Counted from the stretch's first letter, positions 16,019 through 26,053 are shown. The stretch: 64,000 bases of DNA from JAHEZL01 sp964406465 (GCA_964406465.1 CAYORT010000009.1:1-64000), one strand, 5' to 3'. Numbers and translations: made by a program. Notes: a model not told the origin generated them from the letters alone.

Positions 16019-16558
16019 CTATTTAATGAAATAGTTGATTTTTTTCGCCAATTGTTCGGCATCACTTCTGCTTAATTGAATTCCTATTCTGCGCAAATTT
16101 CCGTGCGCAGTAAATTCTAAAACAGGAATGCCAATCATCCAAGAACTTTGATTAATTGAATTTAAAAAACCTTCCTCATTCTCAGATTGATATTTTAGAG
16201 GAGTACATTTTTCCGTTTCGTAAACTTTTTCAATACCTCTACCTCCAACTTCTTTAACATAGCGAATCTCTTTGTCGCTTACCTTTATCCTTTCTTTTCC
16301 CGATCGTCTCCAGCGCAATGCATTTAACACATGAAATTCGAAATACAACCAAAGAGCCATAAAAACTACCATAAATAATTTTTCATTTCGGGTATAGTCG
16401 AAAAAAAACTGAGATGCTACAGCAATTCCGCAGGCAGTCCAGGCAATAAACCAAATCAAAACCAGATTAAACTTATTCTTATCGTACACCGATTTTATTT
16501 CAATGTACAATTCATTATTTCCTTCAGTATAAAATATTTGGTTACCTATTTTCTTCAT
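16019..16558 (-). CDS. Predicted two-pass membrane protein of unknown function
   Basis: The 179-residue product has two hydrophobic helices (about 33-53 and 59-77) near the N-terminus, followed by a soluble domain of about 95 residues rich in Glu, Lys and Ile. This layout resembles small PH-like-domain membrane proteins, but I do not recognise the family with confidence. It overlaps bioA by 17 bases and abuts the phosphopantetheinyl transferase gene, so it is in the same operon. Confidence 0.65.
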   Translation of the reverse strand: MKKIGNQIFYTEGNNELYIEIKSVYDKNKFNLVLIWFIAWTACGIAVASQFFFDYTRNEKLFMVVFMALWLYFEFHVLNALRWRRSGKERIKVSDKEIRYVKEVGGRGIEKVYETEKCTPLKYQSENEEGFLNSINQSSWMIGIPVLEFTAHGNLRRIGIQLSRSDAEQLAKKINYFIK

Positions 16559-17825
16559 GAATTTGATTTAAAAAAAGTGATATTTCGCTATAAAGATAAT
16601 CCAATTCATCTTTTGTAATGCAGTACGGTGGCAAGATGTAGATCACGTTACCCAAGGGGCGTAGCAAGATGTTTTTTGAAAGGAAGTGATTGTAAATTTT
16701 ATCACGCAGAGAATTGAAATACGAGGTGTTACTGGGCGTTTTTACCTCTAGTGCAGTGATGGTTCCTAGGTTTCTCGACTCCAATAAAACTGGATGTTCG
16801 CTTAATTTGTCACTCCACTGCTTCTGCCAAGCACTTAAATCTGCAATTTTACTTTTTACTACTTCCATTTCTAATAATTCGATATTGGCGCAAGCGGCAG
16901 CACAAACTATTGGATTGGCAGTATATGAATGTCCGTGAAAAAATGTCTTGAATTTATCTTCCGATACAAAAGCGTCAAATATCTTTTGGGTACAAACCGT
17001 AACACCCAAAGGCAAAACTCCACCTGTAATTCCTTTCGATAAGCACACAATATCAACCTGCTCTTTTAAATATTGCATAGCAAAACATTTTCCAGTTCTG
17101 TAAAATCCGGTAAGCACCTCATCTGCAATACATAAAACATTTTTCGACTTAGCATAAGAAATAAGCTCATCAAGAGCTTGCGGCGAATACATTTTCATTC
17201 CAGCTGTTCCCATTAAAAGTGGCTCGAAAATAAAAAGTGCCGTGTCATCTTTAATGACTGCTTTTAACTCTTGCAGAGATTGCTCCTCTTTTCCTGGAAA
17301 AGGTGCCTGAATAAAATCCACATCGAACATCAACGACGAAAAAGCCTGAGTAAATTCACTTCTTTCCCCCACAGCCATAGCGCCAAAAGTATCGCCATGG
17401 TAAGAATCTTTTAAAGCTATTATTTTTGTTTTTTTAATGCCTTGATTGTACCAAAATTGTAGTCCCATCTTTATAGCAACCTCCACCGATGTAGAACCAT
17501 CATCAGAAAAAAACAATTTTGAAAAATGGTTGGGAAGGAGACCCAATACTTTTTGTGATAACTCAACAGCCTTTGGATGTGTAAATCCGGCAAAAATAAC
17601 GTGATCTAAAGTAGCAGCTTGCTCGCCAATTTTTTGCGCAATGTATTGATTTGAATGACCGTGAATGCTGGTCCACCATGAAGAAACTCCGTCGATAATC
17701 CTAGTTCCATCTTCGGTAATTAGGTACAATCCTTCGGCCTTGCTAATAGCTATTGGAGCAGAACTTCCATACGACTGAGTGAAGGGATGCCAAATATTTT
17801 GACTATCTAGCGAGAGAATGCTCAT
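16542..17825 (-). CDS. bioA: Adenosylmethionine-8-amino-7-oxononanoate aminotransferase
   Basis: The 427-residue class III aminotransferase converts 8-amino-7-oxononanoate to 7,8-diaminononanoate in biotin synthesis, using S-adenosylmethionine as amino donor. Markers are IWHPFTQ at the start, DGVSSWWTSIHGHSN, YHGDTFGAMAVGERS, DEVLTGFYRTGKCFA and the PLP Lys in CLSKGITGGVLPLG. The HPF and SSWW residues favour BioA over other class III enzymes. No other bio gene is in the window. It overlaps its neighbours on both sides (4 and 17 bases). Confidence 0.93.
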   Translation of the reverse strand: MSILSLDSQNIWHPFTQSYGSSAPIAISKAEGLYLITEDGTRIIDGVSSWWTSIHGHSNQYIAQKIGEQAATLDHVIFAGFTHPKAVELSQKVLGLLPNHFSKLFFSDDGSTSVEVAIKMGLQFWYNQGIKKTKIIALKDSYHGDTFGAMAVGERSEFTQAFSSLMFDVDFIQAPFPGKEEQSLQELKAVIKDDTALFIFEPLLMGTAGMKMYSPQALDELISYAKSKNVLCIADEVLTGFYRTGKCFAMQYLKEQVDIVCLSKGITGGVLPLGVTVCTQKIFDAFVSEDKFKTFFHGHSYTANPIVCAAACANIELLEMEVVKSKIADLSAWQKQWSDKLSEHPVLLESRNLGTITALEVKTPSNTSYFNSLRDKIYNHFLSKNILLRPLGNVIYILPPYCITKDELDYLYSEISLFLNQIHEENR

Positions 17826-18379
17826 CTCTTGTTTGGTTTTACCACTTTTCCTTTTTTACGAATTCTTTCTTTTGTTGAATAGAAATTCAATTTTATTCCT
17901 AGTTCAGCATAAGAAGAATTTATTGTTGGATACATTTTCCATGCACCATACAAGTTCCATTTTCTATTGAAATCGTAATACATTCCTCCACCATAAAACA
18001 AAGAATTGTCTTTGTGTTTAGCAGTATAATTGTGCGAATTATCAATAGCCTGGTTCATTTGCCAATAGCCCCAATTGTAACCCCCTACAGCAAAAAACGA
18101 TACATCTTTAATCTTTAAGAAAGTGAGTTCCCATGCCAACTCAAAACGATATTCTTTATAGTTAGCACTAGTTGGAAAAGCGTAAGTATTTTGATAATAA
18201 AAGTTCATGCCGTTTCCAGTAGGCAAGCAAAAACGAATATGTGCTGCAGGATCATTGCTCTCGGCCAAAAACGAACCTCCTGCGCTCATCGAAAAATAGG
18301 GATGCTTTGCATCCTTGTAGAACTGTGCCTGAGAAGAAAATGTTACTATAAATAAGATGGCAAATAGATTATATCTCAT
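17822..18379 (-). CDS. Small outer-membrane beta-barrel-like protein
   Basis: The 185-residue product has a signal peptide (MRYNLFAILFIVTFSSQA) and a body of short alternating strands rich in Tyr, Trp and Gly (GGYNWGYWQ, FYGGGMYYDFNRKWNLYGAW), with a basic C-terminal tail (RKKGKVVKPNKR). This suggests a small barrel of the outer membrane. No specific family is recognised. Its stop overlaps the bioA start by four bases (ATGA). Confidence 0.65.
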   Translation of the reverse strand: MRYNLFAILFIVTFSSQAQFYKDAKHPYFSMSAGGSFLAESNDPAAHIRFCLPTGNGMNFYYQNTYAFPTSANYKEYRFELAWELTFLKIKDVSFFAVGGYNWGYWQMNQAIDNSHNYTAKHKDNSLFYGGGMYYDFNRKWNLYGAWKMYPTINSSYAELGIKLNFYSTKERIRKKGKVVKPNKR

Positions 18380-18402
18380 GCGGCAAAGATAAAATTAAAA
18401 TA

Positions 18403-19365
18403 CTATTGAAGCAGCACTTTATTTTCGATGAGTGCTGAACTTAGAAATCGATGACCATCATTTGAAAAATGTATGCCGTCGGCATACAAATAGAAATCAC
18501 TTATTGCTTCTGTATCTTGAGTAAAAAAAGTACCAGCATCTACATAGCGAATAGCATGTTTGTTGAGTAAATCACTTAACACTTTTTGAGGAAAATTTTC
18601 TTTTGAATAGTCTTCTCTAAATTGAAATTCATAAGGCAATAAAACTAATTTAAGTTTGTCCCCTAACTTTTGATGAAGGTCGACAATCTTAGCTTCTAGG
18701 TTCTTCAATAGTTCTTGATTAGAGTACAATTGCTTATCGAAGTCATAATGTGCTTTTGATCTGTCGGTCACCATACCTTTAACAGCTATATAGGTATATG
18801 ATTTGCCTTTAAACCATTCCATAGCCGATGAAAAAGTAGAGCTGCCATTCACACTATTTTGCACTGCACTTTTTAGAAAGTTATCATTTAGACAAAAGAA
18901 TACCAATACTTCATCGTAGGTATCTAAAGTATTTTCTTTTTGCAGTGTTTCTGCAATTCTCACGTAGTCGTTGATGTTGTATCCTATCAAAGAAAGATTA
19001 TCGATATCCAAAGAATCACAATAATAATTTTGCATGCGAGCTGCAAAAGATGAATCAGCATCCACACCTACTCCCATCGTCACTGAATCTCCAAAAAACA
19101 AGATTTTTTTTCTTTTCTTCTTTGAAAAACATTTGTTCAATAAAAAACCTCTTTCATCTACCTTCACTCCCTTGCTAAAAACTTCACCAACCGACAAAGG
19201 TTTTAAGCCTGGAGTTAATCCAAATCTACCTTCAGCTAAAATATTTTCATCGGTAGATTGAGTAACAATATTTTCTGAAAAAACTCTAATACCAATTTCA
19301 ACTAATGACAAAATCACTAGCACGACAACAATATTATAGATAGTCCAAAAAATTACTTTCTTCAC
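18403..19365 (-). CDS. SGNH/GDSL-type hydrolase, membrane anchored
   Basis: The 320-residue protein starts at GTG with an N-terminal membrane anchor (about 5-25). Block I is LFFGDSVTMGVG with the nucleophile Ser, block III-like residues lie in FFCLNDNF, and block V is ADGIHFSNDGHRFLS with the catalytic Asp and His. SGNH enzymes are esterases or acetyl/acyl hydrolases acting on lipids or glycans, and the envelope position suggests O-deacylation of a surface polymer. Substrate is unknown. Confidence 0.82.
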   Translation of the reverse strand: MKKVIFWTIYNIVVVLVILSLVEIGIRVFSENIVTQSTDENILAEGRFGLTPGLKPLSVGEVFSKGVKVDERGFLLNKCFSKKKRKKILFFGDSVTMGVGVDADSSFAARMQNYYCDSLDIDNLSLIGYNINDYVRIAETLQKENTLDTYDEVLVFFCLNDNFLKSAVQNSVNGSSTFSSAMEWFKGKSYTYIAVKGMVTDRSKAHYDFDKQLYSNQELLKNLEAKIVDLHQKLGDKLKLVLLPYEFQFREDYSKENFPQKVLSDLLNKHAIRYVDAGTFFTQDTEAISDFYLYADGIHFSNDGHRFLSSALIENKVLLQ

Positions 19366-19390
19366 CTGTGGAAGGTACTTAGTTAAATGG

Positions 19391-19428
19391 AAAAAGCCAA
19401 AAGTAGAAATTCTACTTTTGGCTTTTCA
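19391..19428 (-). terminator. Intrinsic terminator of the 2054-residue protein gene
   Basis: AAAAGCCAAAAGTAGA pairs with TCTACTTTTGGCTTTT around a 3-base centre, just downstream of the giant gene's stop and just upstream of the SGNH hydrolase start. Confidence 0.75.
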
Positions 19429-19446
19429 CCTTTCAACCTGTTTATT

Positions 19447-22400
19447 TTAGTATACTACAGAAACCTGTCCCAAGCGTTCATGTTTCTTAGTTTTTCCAGT
19501 TTCTAAATTTTCGCTGTAGCTCAATTTCCAAACGTAAACATCAATCTGTACTTTTTGGCCCATGTAGGTACCATCCCATCCTTGATTGATGTCGGTGCTT
19601 CTATAGATTTGCTCTCCCCAACGATTGAAAATCAACAATTCGAAATCTTTAACATTGGCACCCGACACTTTGAATACATCATTCTTATGGTCATCATTTG
19701 GTGTAAACGAGTTAGGAATAAAAATAGATGTTGGGCAGTAATCAATCAAGGTGATTTTATCACTTACACTACATTTATCTAAACTAACTGTAACCGAATA
19801 GGTGCCGCTTTGCTGAACATTAATCACCTGTGTAGTTTCACCATTAGGCAACCATGCATAATTGTAAGTTAACCCATCTTGTCCAACCGCAGAAATATCT
19901 ACACCTCCCACTTCCTCAGCAAAACAATAATTTGCAGCATTAGCTCTTAATGTATCGCTTAATACACCTGTAGGTAAAATTATCTCTCTAACATATACAA
20001 CATCGGTATCTTTGCAAATTCCATTGCTTACCACTACTCCATAAAAACCAGTGCTCGAAGCCACAACACTTTGCGTTGTTTCTTTATTCGGTTCCCAGAA
20101 ATATGTCATACCTGCATTACCAGCATCTAAGGTTATCGATTGGCCATCACAAATAATAGCAGTATCAAGTCCATTTAATAAATCAACCGAAGGCATGGTT
20201 CTGAAAGATGCTACCATTGCATCACTATTAGTACAAGTGAAAGCATCTGTTACTGTTAATGTATAGGTATCATTATTAGTGATTTGCAATGTAGGAGTTG
20301 TAGCAACTGTTGCATTGCCAGAACTTGCTTTTGTCCATTTGTAAGTAACTCCCGTTTGACCGCTATTATCTTGAAGCGTTACAGTAGCACCTGCACAAGT
20401 ATCTAAATCACTTCTTAAACTAACCAATGGTTTAGAATGAGAAGTCACAACAACATCTGTATCAGCTTTACATCCTGTAGCAATATTTGTAACCGTAACA
20501 GTATAAGTTGCTCCTGTGTTTACACTAATTGTTGGTGTTGTGCCATCTGGCAGCCACGCGTAAATATAACCCGCACCATAATCATGACCAATTGTTGCGG
20601 CATCGCCACTGCAAATTGAAGCCGTAGTTGGCACTAAAGTCATATCAGGAAGTGGATTCACCTTCACTTTAACCATATCTGTTCCTGTACACCCTTTGCC
20701 ATCATCTACTGTTACAGAAATGTTAGCCGTATTATTTACTACAATACTTTCAGTTGTTTCGCCGGTACTCCAATTGAAGTTGAAACTTCCGGCAGTTGTA
20801 AACTGAGTATTTAAAGTAACTGTTTGTCCGGCACACACTGTCGTATCAGGCGCACCTACAATCGCAACACTCAACCCAGCTTGAATAATCACTTTGGCAG
20901 AATCTCTTCCAGTACAACCATACTTATCTGTAACATCTACCCAATGTGTACAATTTGTTGTTACACCGTTTAAAGTTAATGATGATGCAGTACTATTGTC
21001 ATCCCATTTATAGGTATAAGGACCATTACCGTTATCGTAGGTACTTTCATCAAAAGTAACATTGGTATTGATACATGTAGTAATATCGGTAATCACGTTA
21101 GGAGTAGGTTTAGCAATGCTATTTACTACTATTGTGTCTCTATCTTTACAACCATTCACATCTGTCACTAACACATTATAAGTACCTGCTCCTTTTGTAA
21201 CTGATTGAGTTGTTTCAGAGGTATTCCATACATACGATTGGAAAACACCTGCATCAAGAGAAGTTGTTGTACCTGCGCAAACATTTTTATCGGCACCTAA
21301 GTTCACCTGAGGTTGAGTAAACAAGGTCAAATTCATTGTACCATCACCGCTACATCCACCTCCATTTTCAACATGAACAGTGTAAGTTCCAGCAGCCTTA
21401 ACGTTGATGGTTTGAGTTGCAGCGTTAGTAGACCATAAGATGGTATAATTTGTTGCATCATAACCGCAATCTAAAATTACGCTGTCACCCGGACAAATTG
21501 TTTTATCGCTTAAGTTTATCGTTAAGTTGTTATCAATCTTAACATAAACACTGTCTTTACCTGTACACAATTTACTATCTGTTACTGTAAGTTTGTGCCA
21601 TCCAGCAGCATTAGCACTAAATGTAGAAGATGTTCCACTAGCCAAACCACTCCACTGATAAGCATATGGAGTTGTTCCACCTGTTGTGGTAGCAGATAGA
21701 TTGATGCTACCTCCTGGACAAATCGTAATCGTATCGCTCGCAAAAGCTACATCAACTTTAGAGTTTACTGTTAAATTTAAACTATCTGCCGATTTACATC
21801 CATTAGCATCAGTAATTACAACTTTATACTTACCAGTAGCATCGGCCACCATTGTTTGTGCCGATCCAGTCTTAACCCCAGTCCATGCATAACTTGTCAT
21901 TCCCGCACCAGCATCTAAAGTAGTGCTCGCGCCAAAACATACTGTTTGATCTGCTCCTAAATCTATGGCAGGAGGAGTATTCACCACAATAGTAACTTTC
22001 TTCGATGTTTTGCATCCACCAGCATCAGTAACATCTATGGTATATAAACCTGCAGTTGTTAAAGGAACAACATAAGAAGTTAAATTTGTAGTGAAATTAA
22101 CTGGGAAACCAAGCACTGTAGCAGTAATATTAAAAGGAGCCGTACCTGTTAAATTCAAAGTTATCATTGCCGTTTCACCAGAACAAATAGATGTATCCCC
22201 AGAAATCACCAAGGTTGGAGTCGGTTTTATTGTAACAACCGTAGAGCCAGTTCCTGTATTTTTACATGAAGCATCAATAACTGAATCTATAGTATATGTT
22301 CCTGCTGTTTTAGCATAAAATGTATACGGACTAGAAGCTATTCCACTCACCGATTTTACGGTTGAACCATCATTGATTTTAATGGTGTATGGCGCAGTAC

Positions 22401-25400
22401 CTGTTAAAGCTACAGATAACTGAACACTATCACTAGCGCAAATACTTGAACCACCAGATATCGTAGCCGTAGGTAAAGCACCAGTAGTTACTACAGCAGA
22501 ACCAGTTCCCGCTTTTTTACACGACGCATCAAAAACTGTATCTATAGTGTAAGTGCCTGCCGCTTTAGCATAGTAATAATAAGGACTAGCAGCAATACCC
22601 GACTTCACAGTCACAGTAGAACCATCATTAATTTTTAATTTCCACGGAGCTGTTCCTGTAAGTGTTACCGAAAGTTGAGTGCTGTCTCCTGGACAAATAG
22701 CGCCACCACCACTTATTGTAGCGGTTGGTAATGTGCCTACCGTTACGGCAGCAGAGCCAGTTCCTGCCTTCTTACATGTTGCGTCAAAAACAGTATCGAT
22801 AGTATAAGTGCCGGCTGCTTTAGCATAGTAATAATAAGGACTAGCTGCTATTCCCGCCTTAATAGTCACCGTAGAACCATCATTGATTTTTAATTTCCAA
22901 GGAGCTGTACCTGTAAGAGCAACAGTAAGTCTGGCGCTATCTCCCGGACAAATCGATCCGCCGCCAGTAATAGTTGCAGTTGGCAAGGTACTTACAGTTA
23001 CTGCAGCTGCTCCTGTTCCTGCTTTTTTACAAGATGCATCAAAAACAGTATCTACTTTATAGGTACCAGCAGTTTTAGCATAGTAGTAATAAGGACTAGC
23101 AGCTATACCCGATTTTACCGTTACAGTAGTGCCATCGCTAATTTTTAATTTCCATGGAGCAGTACCAGTAAGATTGATCGTTAACCTGGTGCTATCACCC
23201 GGACAAATTGCCCCACCTCCAGTAAGAGATGCACTTGGCAAGGTATTCACAGTAATCACAGCAGAACCAGATCCTAAAGAATCACAGCTCGAATTCCAAA
23301 CTGAATCTATAGTATAGGTACCAGCAGTCTTTACATAGAATTTATAAGGAGATGTATTGATATTTTGAACTTTCCATTTGGTAGTACCATCGTTTATTTT
23401 GATTTTATAAGGACCTGTACCACCACTTAAAGCAACCGACAATTGAACACTATCACCTTGACATAATGTTGCTGTACCACTTATTGCAGCTTTAGGTTTA
23501 ACACATGAAGAACAAATATTAATAGTATCATTCACTGGAGTTCCGCAAGTATTAGGAGAAATTGTGGTAATGATATATTGGCCGGGAGCCGGACTATTAG
23601 ACACAGTGTACGATGTAGTATTAGCTGGCAACACAATGTTAGGTTGTGCTACCCCATCTTTTTTATATGAAACCGTTACAGACGCAGTTCCAGTATTTTT
23701 AATCACCAATGGTCCGGTTGTGCACTTAGAACTTCCTGTACCCGTTACAGTGCTCTTATCCCATGTTACAACATTGCCATTCTTACTTTGTACAGTAAGT
23801 TTACTGAACAAGCAATTAGGGTTTCCTATTTCATCATTATCTTCAAAGTAAATAACTTCATAAGCCCCAGGCTGTGTAATTGGAACTATGTATGGAGAAT
23901 GGTCTACATTTGAAAAAGTCTGTTGAGAGCCATCTGGATATTTCAAAGTGAATTTGAAATTTTTATCTCCCGACAACCATACTTGCAATTCTCCGGTAGT
24001 TCCAGGACAAATAGTGTCGTTGGTTCTAAGAGATACGCCTAATGCATTAGTCGGACAAGTTTTTGCCGCACTAAACTGGGTAGCAATATATTTTGAAGGA
24101 TCGTGTCCTCCCATTTGAATAACGATCTCATCGATTACTGGTCCTAAATCTTCAAAATTAACATTCGCCCCCCCATTAATTCCATCAAATACAGCTTTAA
24201 TAGCCGCTTGCACAGGAGCTGTTTGAAGCTTAGGATAAAGAATTTTGATCTTGTTCAAATAGTACAAAATGTCTGCCCACTTAATAGGAGCATTGTAACA
24301 ACCTAAATATTGTGTAGTCGGATCTGTTTTACTATATGGATATAAATGAGGGTTTCCGCCGTCCAATAAACTAGTGAAGTTACCTACTTTCTGACTGCTA
24401 CCACCTGAGTTAATTTCTTTCCAAGTACCGTTTGTAGTAATTACAGTATTCATATTTGTAGCGGCTGTTGCTGCTGCATAGTTGGCCTTAATATCATTCA
24501 AAAGTGAAATACCGGCATTCGGTCCATCGTGATAGGCATGATAAAATATCTTCTCAATTGCATATGGATCTTTCGCATCTTTCCAGGTCTTAGGAACATT
24601 GAAGCAATAAATCTGGTCCCAATAACGCATATCCTGATAGTGATAGTAAGCTACCCCAATTGATGCTGCTTCCCAGTTTCCTCCACCAATTACATTAGAA
24701 AATTGTGCAGTACCATAAGCATTTGTTTGCGCGAATAAATCGGGTTGATTGTTCTCAATCTGCGTGTAACCAATATTTAAAATTTGAAAACAGTTGTCGG
24801 TTGGGTTATAAATACCAGATCCTGGAACCCCTGAATTGGCATTGGCATTGATATAAGTGTGCCCACCTGTTTGATTAGCAACAATCGTTGGATCACAAGT
24901 CATTCTTGATTCGTTCATTGCCGTAGCCATCCAAAAATTTGGAGATATCATATCTGCTCCAGCTAGGTTGGTAAACAAGCGATGAGCAACCATTACTGCA
25001 ATAGCCCAGCTAGGTCTATCCGTTGGAATCATGGCGTCAAAAACTCCTTCACCTTTCCATATTTCAGTAGCACCTTGACCTAAACACAATTTTGTTGGTG
25101 AGTATATAAAACATTCTCTTTTAAACTGAAAAGTGGCATCGTAAAGCTCAAAATTCTGAGTTTGATTACAGTTCTTGAACTCAACAGTATAGGTTTTACC
25201 ACCTTGCGTGTAAGTACCCGATGTAGGAAATTGCAAAACCCCCGAAAACTTATTTCCAGAGATTGATTTGGTTGCAGTAGCCCCCACTGCCAGTGTACCT
25301 GGCCAATCTAAATTTATATTAAAACTCCATGTAGTACCAGTTTGCACTCCGTTAGAAAATGGCCATTGCAAGGCAACTAAACTTGGCCAATCGGCAGTAA

Positions 25401-25611
25401 TTTTGTTGTTGGCTAAATCTAGCACTACTCCAGAATTGTTTTGGATTTGAAGTGTGGCACTCCAATCTTTAGAGGCTTGGATTTTAGTTACCGGACAAAA
25501 ATTCAACACAATGTCGGCTGAATAAGCATTAAAGCTTAGCAAGCAAAACGCTAAGGGTAAAGCGATTGATTTTAATTTTTTTCCCAAGAAAAAAAGTAAA
25601 TGTGATACCAT
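19447..25611 (-). CDS. Giant secreted multidomain protein with gliding-type C-terminal sorting domain
   Basis: The 2054-residue product has a signal peptide (residues 1 to about 31), then a beta domain (about 32-148) whose Trp pattern suggests carbohydrate binding. A helical domain follows (about 190-370) with FWMATAMNESRM (Glu about 234), which recalls the catalytic Glu-Ser of lytic transglycosylases. From about 705 come many Ig/PKD-like repeats, each starting with an ICPGDS-type Cys segment, including five units of 85 residues in exact register. The last 95 residues (IFIPNSFTPNDDHKNDVF ... FNRWGEQIY ... GWDGTYMGQ) are the gliding motility-associated C-terminal domain used by the T9SS. It is probably a surface adhesin or a wall- or polymer-binding enzyme. 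The enzymatic part is inference. Confidence 0.85.
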   Translation of the reverse strand: MVSHLLFFLGKKLKSIALPLAFCLLSFNAYSADIVLNFCPVTKIQASKDWSATLQIQNNSGVVLDLANNKITADWPSLVALQWPFSNGVQTGTTWSFNINLDWPGTLAVGATATKSISGNKFSGVLQFPTSGTYTQGGKTYTVEFKNCNQTQNFELYDATFQFKRECFIYSPTKLCLGQGATEIWKGEGVFDAMIPTDRPSWAIAVMVAHRLFTNLAGADMISPNFWMATAMNESRMTCDPTIVANQTGGHTYINANANSGVPGSGIYNPTDNCFQILNIGYTQIENNQPDLFAQTNAYGTAQFSNVIGGGNWEAASIGVAYYHYQDMRYWDQIYCFNVPKTWKDAKDPYAIEKIFYHAYHDGPNAGISLLNDIKANYAAATAATNMNTVITTNGTWKEINSGGSSQKVGNFTSLLDGGNPHLYPYSKTDPTTQYLGCYNAPIKWADILYYLNKIKILYPKLQTAPVQAAIKAVFDGINGGANVNFEDLGPVIDEIVIQMGGHDPSKYIATQFSAAKTCPTNALGVSLRTNDTICPGTTGELQVWLSGDKNFKFTLKYPDGSQQTFSNVDHSPYIVPITQPGAYEVIYFEDNDEIGNPNCLFSKLTVQSKNGNVVTWDKSTVTGTGSSKCTTGPLVIKNTGTASVTVSYKKDGVAQPNIVLPANTTSYTVSNSPAPGQYIITTISPNTCGTPVNDTINICSSCVKPKAAISGTATLCQGDSVQLSVALSGGTGPYKIKINDGTTKWKVQNINTSPYKFYVKTAGTYTIDSVWNSSCDSLGSGSAVITVNTLPSASLTGGGAICPGDSTRLTINLTGTAPWKLKISDGTTVTVKSGIAASPYYYYAKTAGTYKVDTVFDASCKKAGTGAAAVTVSTLPTATITGGGSICPGDSARLTVALTGTAPWKLKINDGSTVTIKAGIAASPYYYYAKAAGTYTIDTVFDATCKKAGTGSAAVTVGTLPTATISGGGAICPGDSTQLSVTLTGTAPWKLKINDGSTVTVKSGIAASPYYYYAKAAGTYTIDTVFDASCKKAGTGSAVVTTGALPTATISGGSSICASDSVQLSVALTGTAPYTIKINDGSTVKSVSGIASSPYTFYAKTAGTYTIDSVIDASCKNTGTGSTVVTIKPTPTLVISGDTSICSGETAMITLNLTGTAPFNITATVLGFPVNFTTNLTSYVVPLTTAGLYTIDVTDAGGCKTSKKVTIVVNTPPAIDLGADQTVCFGASTTLDAGAGMTSYAWTGVKTGSAQTMVADATGKYKVVITDANGCKSADSLNLTVNSKVDVAFASDTITICPGGSINLSATTTGGTTPYAYQWSGLASGTSSTFSANAAGWHKLTVTDSKLCTGKDSVYVKIDNNLTINLSDKTICPGDSVILDCGYDATNYTILWSTNAATQTINVKAAGTYTVHVENGGGCSGDGTMNLTLFTQPQVNLGADKNVCAGTTTSLDAGVFQSYVWNTSETTQSVTKGAGTYNVLVTDVNGCKDRDTIVVNSIAKPTPNVITDITTCINTNVTFDESTYDNGNGPYTYKWDDNSTASSLTLNGVTTNCTHWVDVTDKYGCTGRDSAKVIIQAGLSVAIVGAPDTTVCAGQTVTLNTQFTTAGSFNFNWSTGETTESIVVNNTANISVTVDDGKGCTGTDMVKVKVNPLPDMTLVPTTASICSGDAATIGHDYGAGYIYAWLPDGTTPTISVNTGATYTVTVTNIATGCKADTDVVVTSHSKPLVSLRSDLDTCAGATVTLQDNSGQTGVTYKWTKASSGNATVATTPTLQITNNDTYTLTVTDAFTCTNSDAMVASFRTMPSVDLLNGLDTAIICDGQSITLDAGNAGMTYFWEPNKETTQSVVASSTGFYGVVVSNGICKDTDVVYVREIILPTGVLSDTLRANAANYCFAEEVGGVDISAVGQDGLTYNYAWLPNGETTQVINVQQSGTYSVTVSLDKCSVSDKITLIDYCPTSIFIPNSFTPNDDHKNDVFKVSGANVKDFELLIFNRWGEQIYRSTDINQGWDGTYMGQKVQIDVYVWKLSYSENLETGKTKKHERLGQVSVVY
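22216..23490 (-). repeat. Five tandem 255-bp coding repeats
   Basis: The segment encodes five successive 85-residue Ig-like units of the giant protein. A reference site (ACCAT and its variants in the NDGST codons) recurs at 22366, 22621, 22876, 23131 and 23386, exactly 255 bases apart. The middle three copies are nearly identical and the outer two more diverged, a sign of recent unequal recombination or homogenisation. A sixth, degenerate unit lies on the C-terminal side. Confidence 0.9.
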
Positions 25612-25839
25612 AAAATGTCTCTCAAATAAGTTAGTAATAGCAGTCGATCAAACTATAATTTGTACCCCGGCAAATCATAGTATGAATCAAGTAGTTAAAG
25701 TTGCATCTTTAAACACAACTAAATGCTAGAACAAAATAGGAAGATAAATGTTACAGACCAAAAAAATTAAATAGAAAAATTTACTTTCCAATCACCAACA
25801 AAACCACACAACACACTGACACAAAACAAATTAAAACAA

Positions 25840-25866
25840 AAAAGCAGGACTAAACATCCTGCTTTT
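25840..25866 (-). terminator. Intrinsic terminator after the 38-residue peptide gene
   Basis: AAAAGCAGGA and TCCTGCTTTT form a 10-bp stem with a 7-base loop, followed by a T-rich tract on the minus strand. It serves only the small ORF at 25886-26002, which supports that ORF being real. Confidence 0.8.
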
Positions 25867-25885
25867 AGTGATTGAAATTCTTTTA

Positions 25886-26002
25886 CTAGGTGTGGTAAAT
25901 GAACCCTTCTAATACTGAAGTAACTGTTTTTCCAGGATCTTCAGTATCCATCAAATCAACAAACGAAATCATTGGCTGTTGCCATTCCTTTTTATTCTCC
26001 AT
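25886..26002 (-). CDS. Very small peptide (38 residues) with KK-x-W-x-x-P-x-I start
   Basis: The ORF from ATG 26002 to TAG 25886 encodes MENKKEWQQPMISFVDLMDT followed by EDPGKTVTSVLEGFIYHT. The KKEWQQPMI start matches the KKQWSRPHI start of the peptide at 10978-11166, although the rest differs. A terminator 20 bases downstream supports transcription. Resemblance to RiPP leaders is weak but worth noting, and no modification enzymes are encoded nearby. It sits in a 440-base gap in which nothing else could be supported (25612-25839 appears to be only leader or spacer). Confidence 0.5.
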   Translation of the reverse strand: MENKKEWQQPMISFVDLMDTEDPGKTVTSVLEGFIYHT

Positions 26003-26053
26003 AATAATAATTTTAAGGGTCAAATGTACAAAATTCGATACAAATGCTGCAAG

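Noticed and set aside
22216..23490. Regular repeats as a possible CRISPR or satellite
   Set aside because: The unit is 255 bases, in frame, and encodes an 85-residue domain with no spacers.
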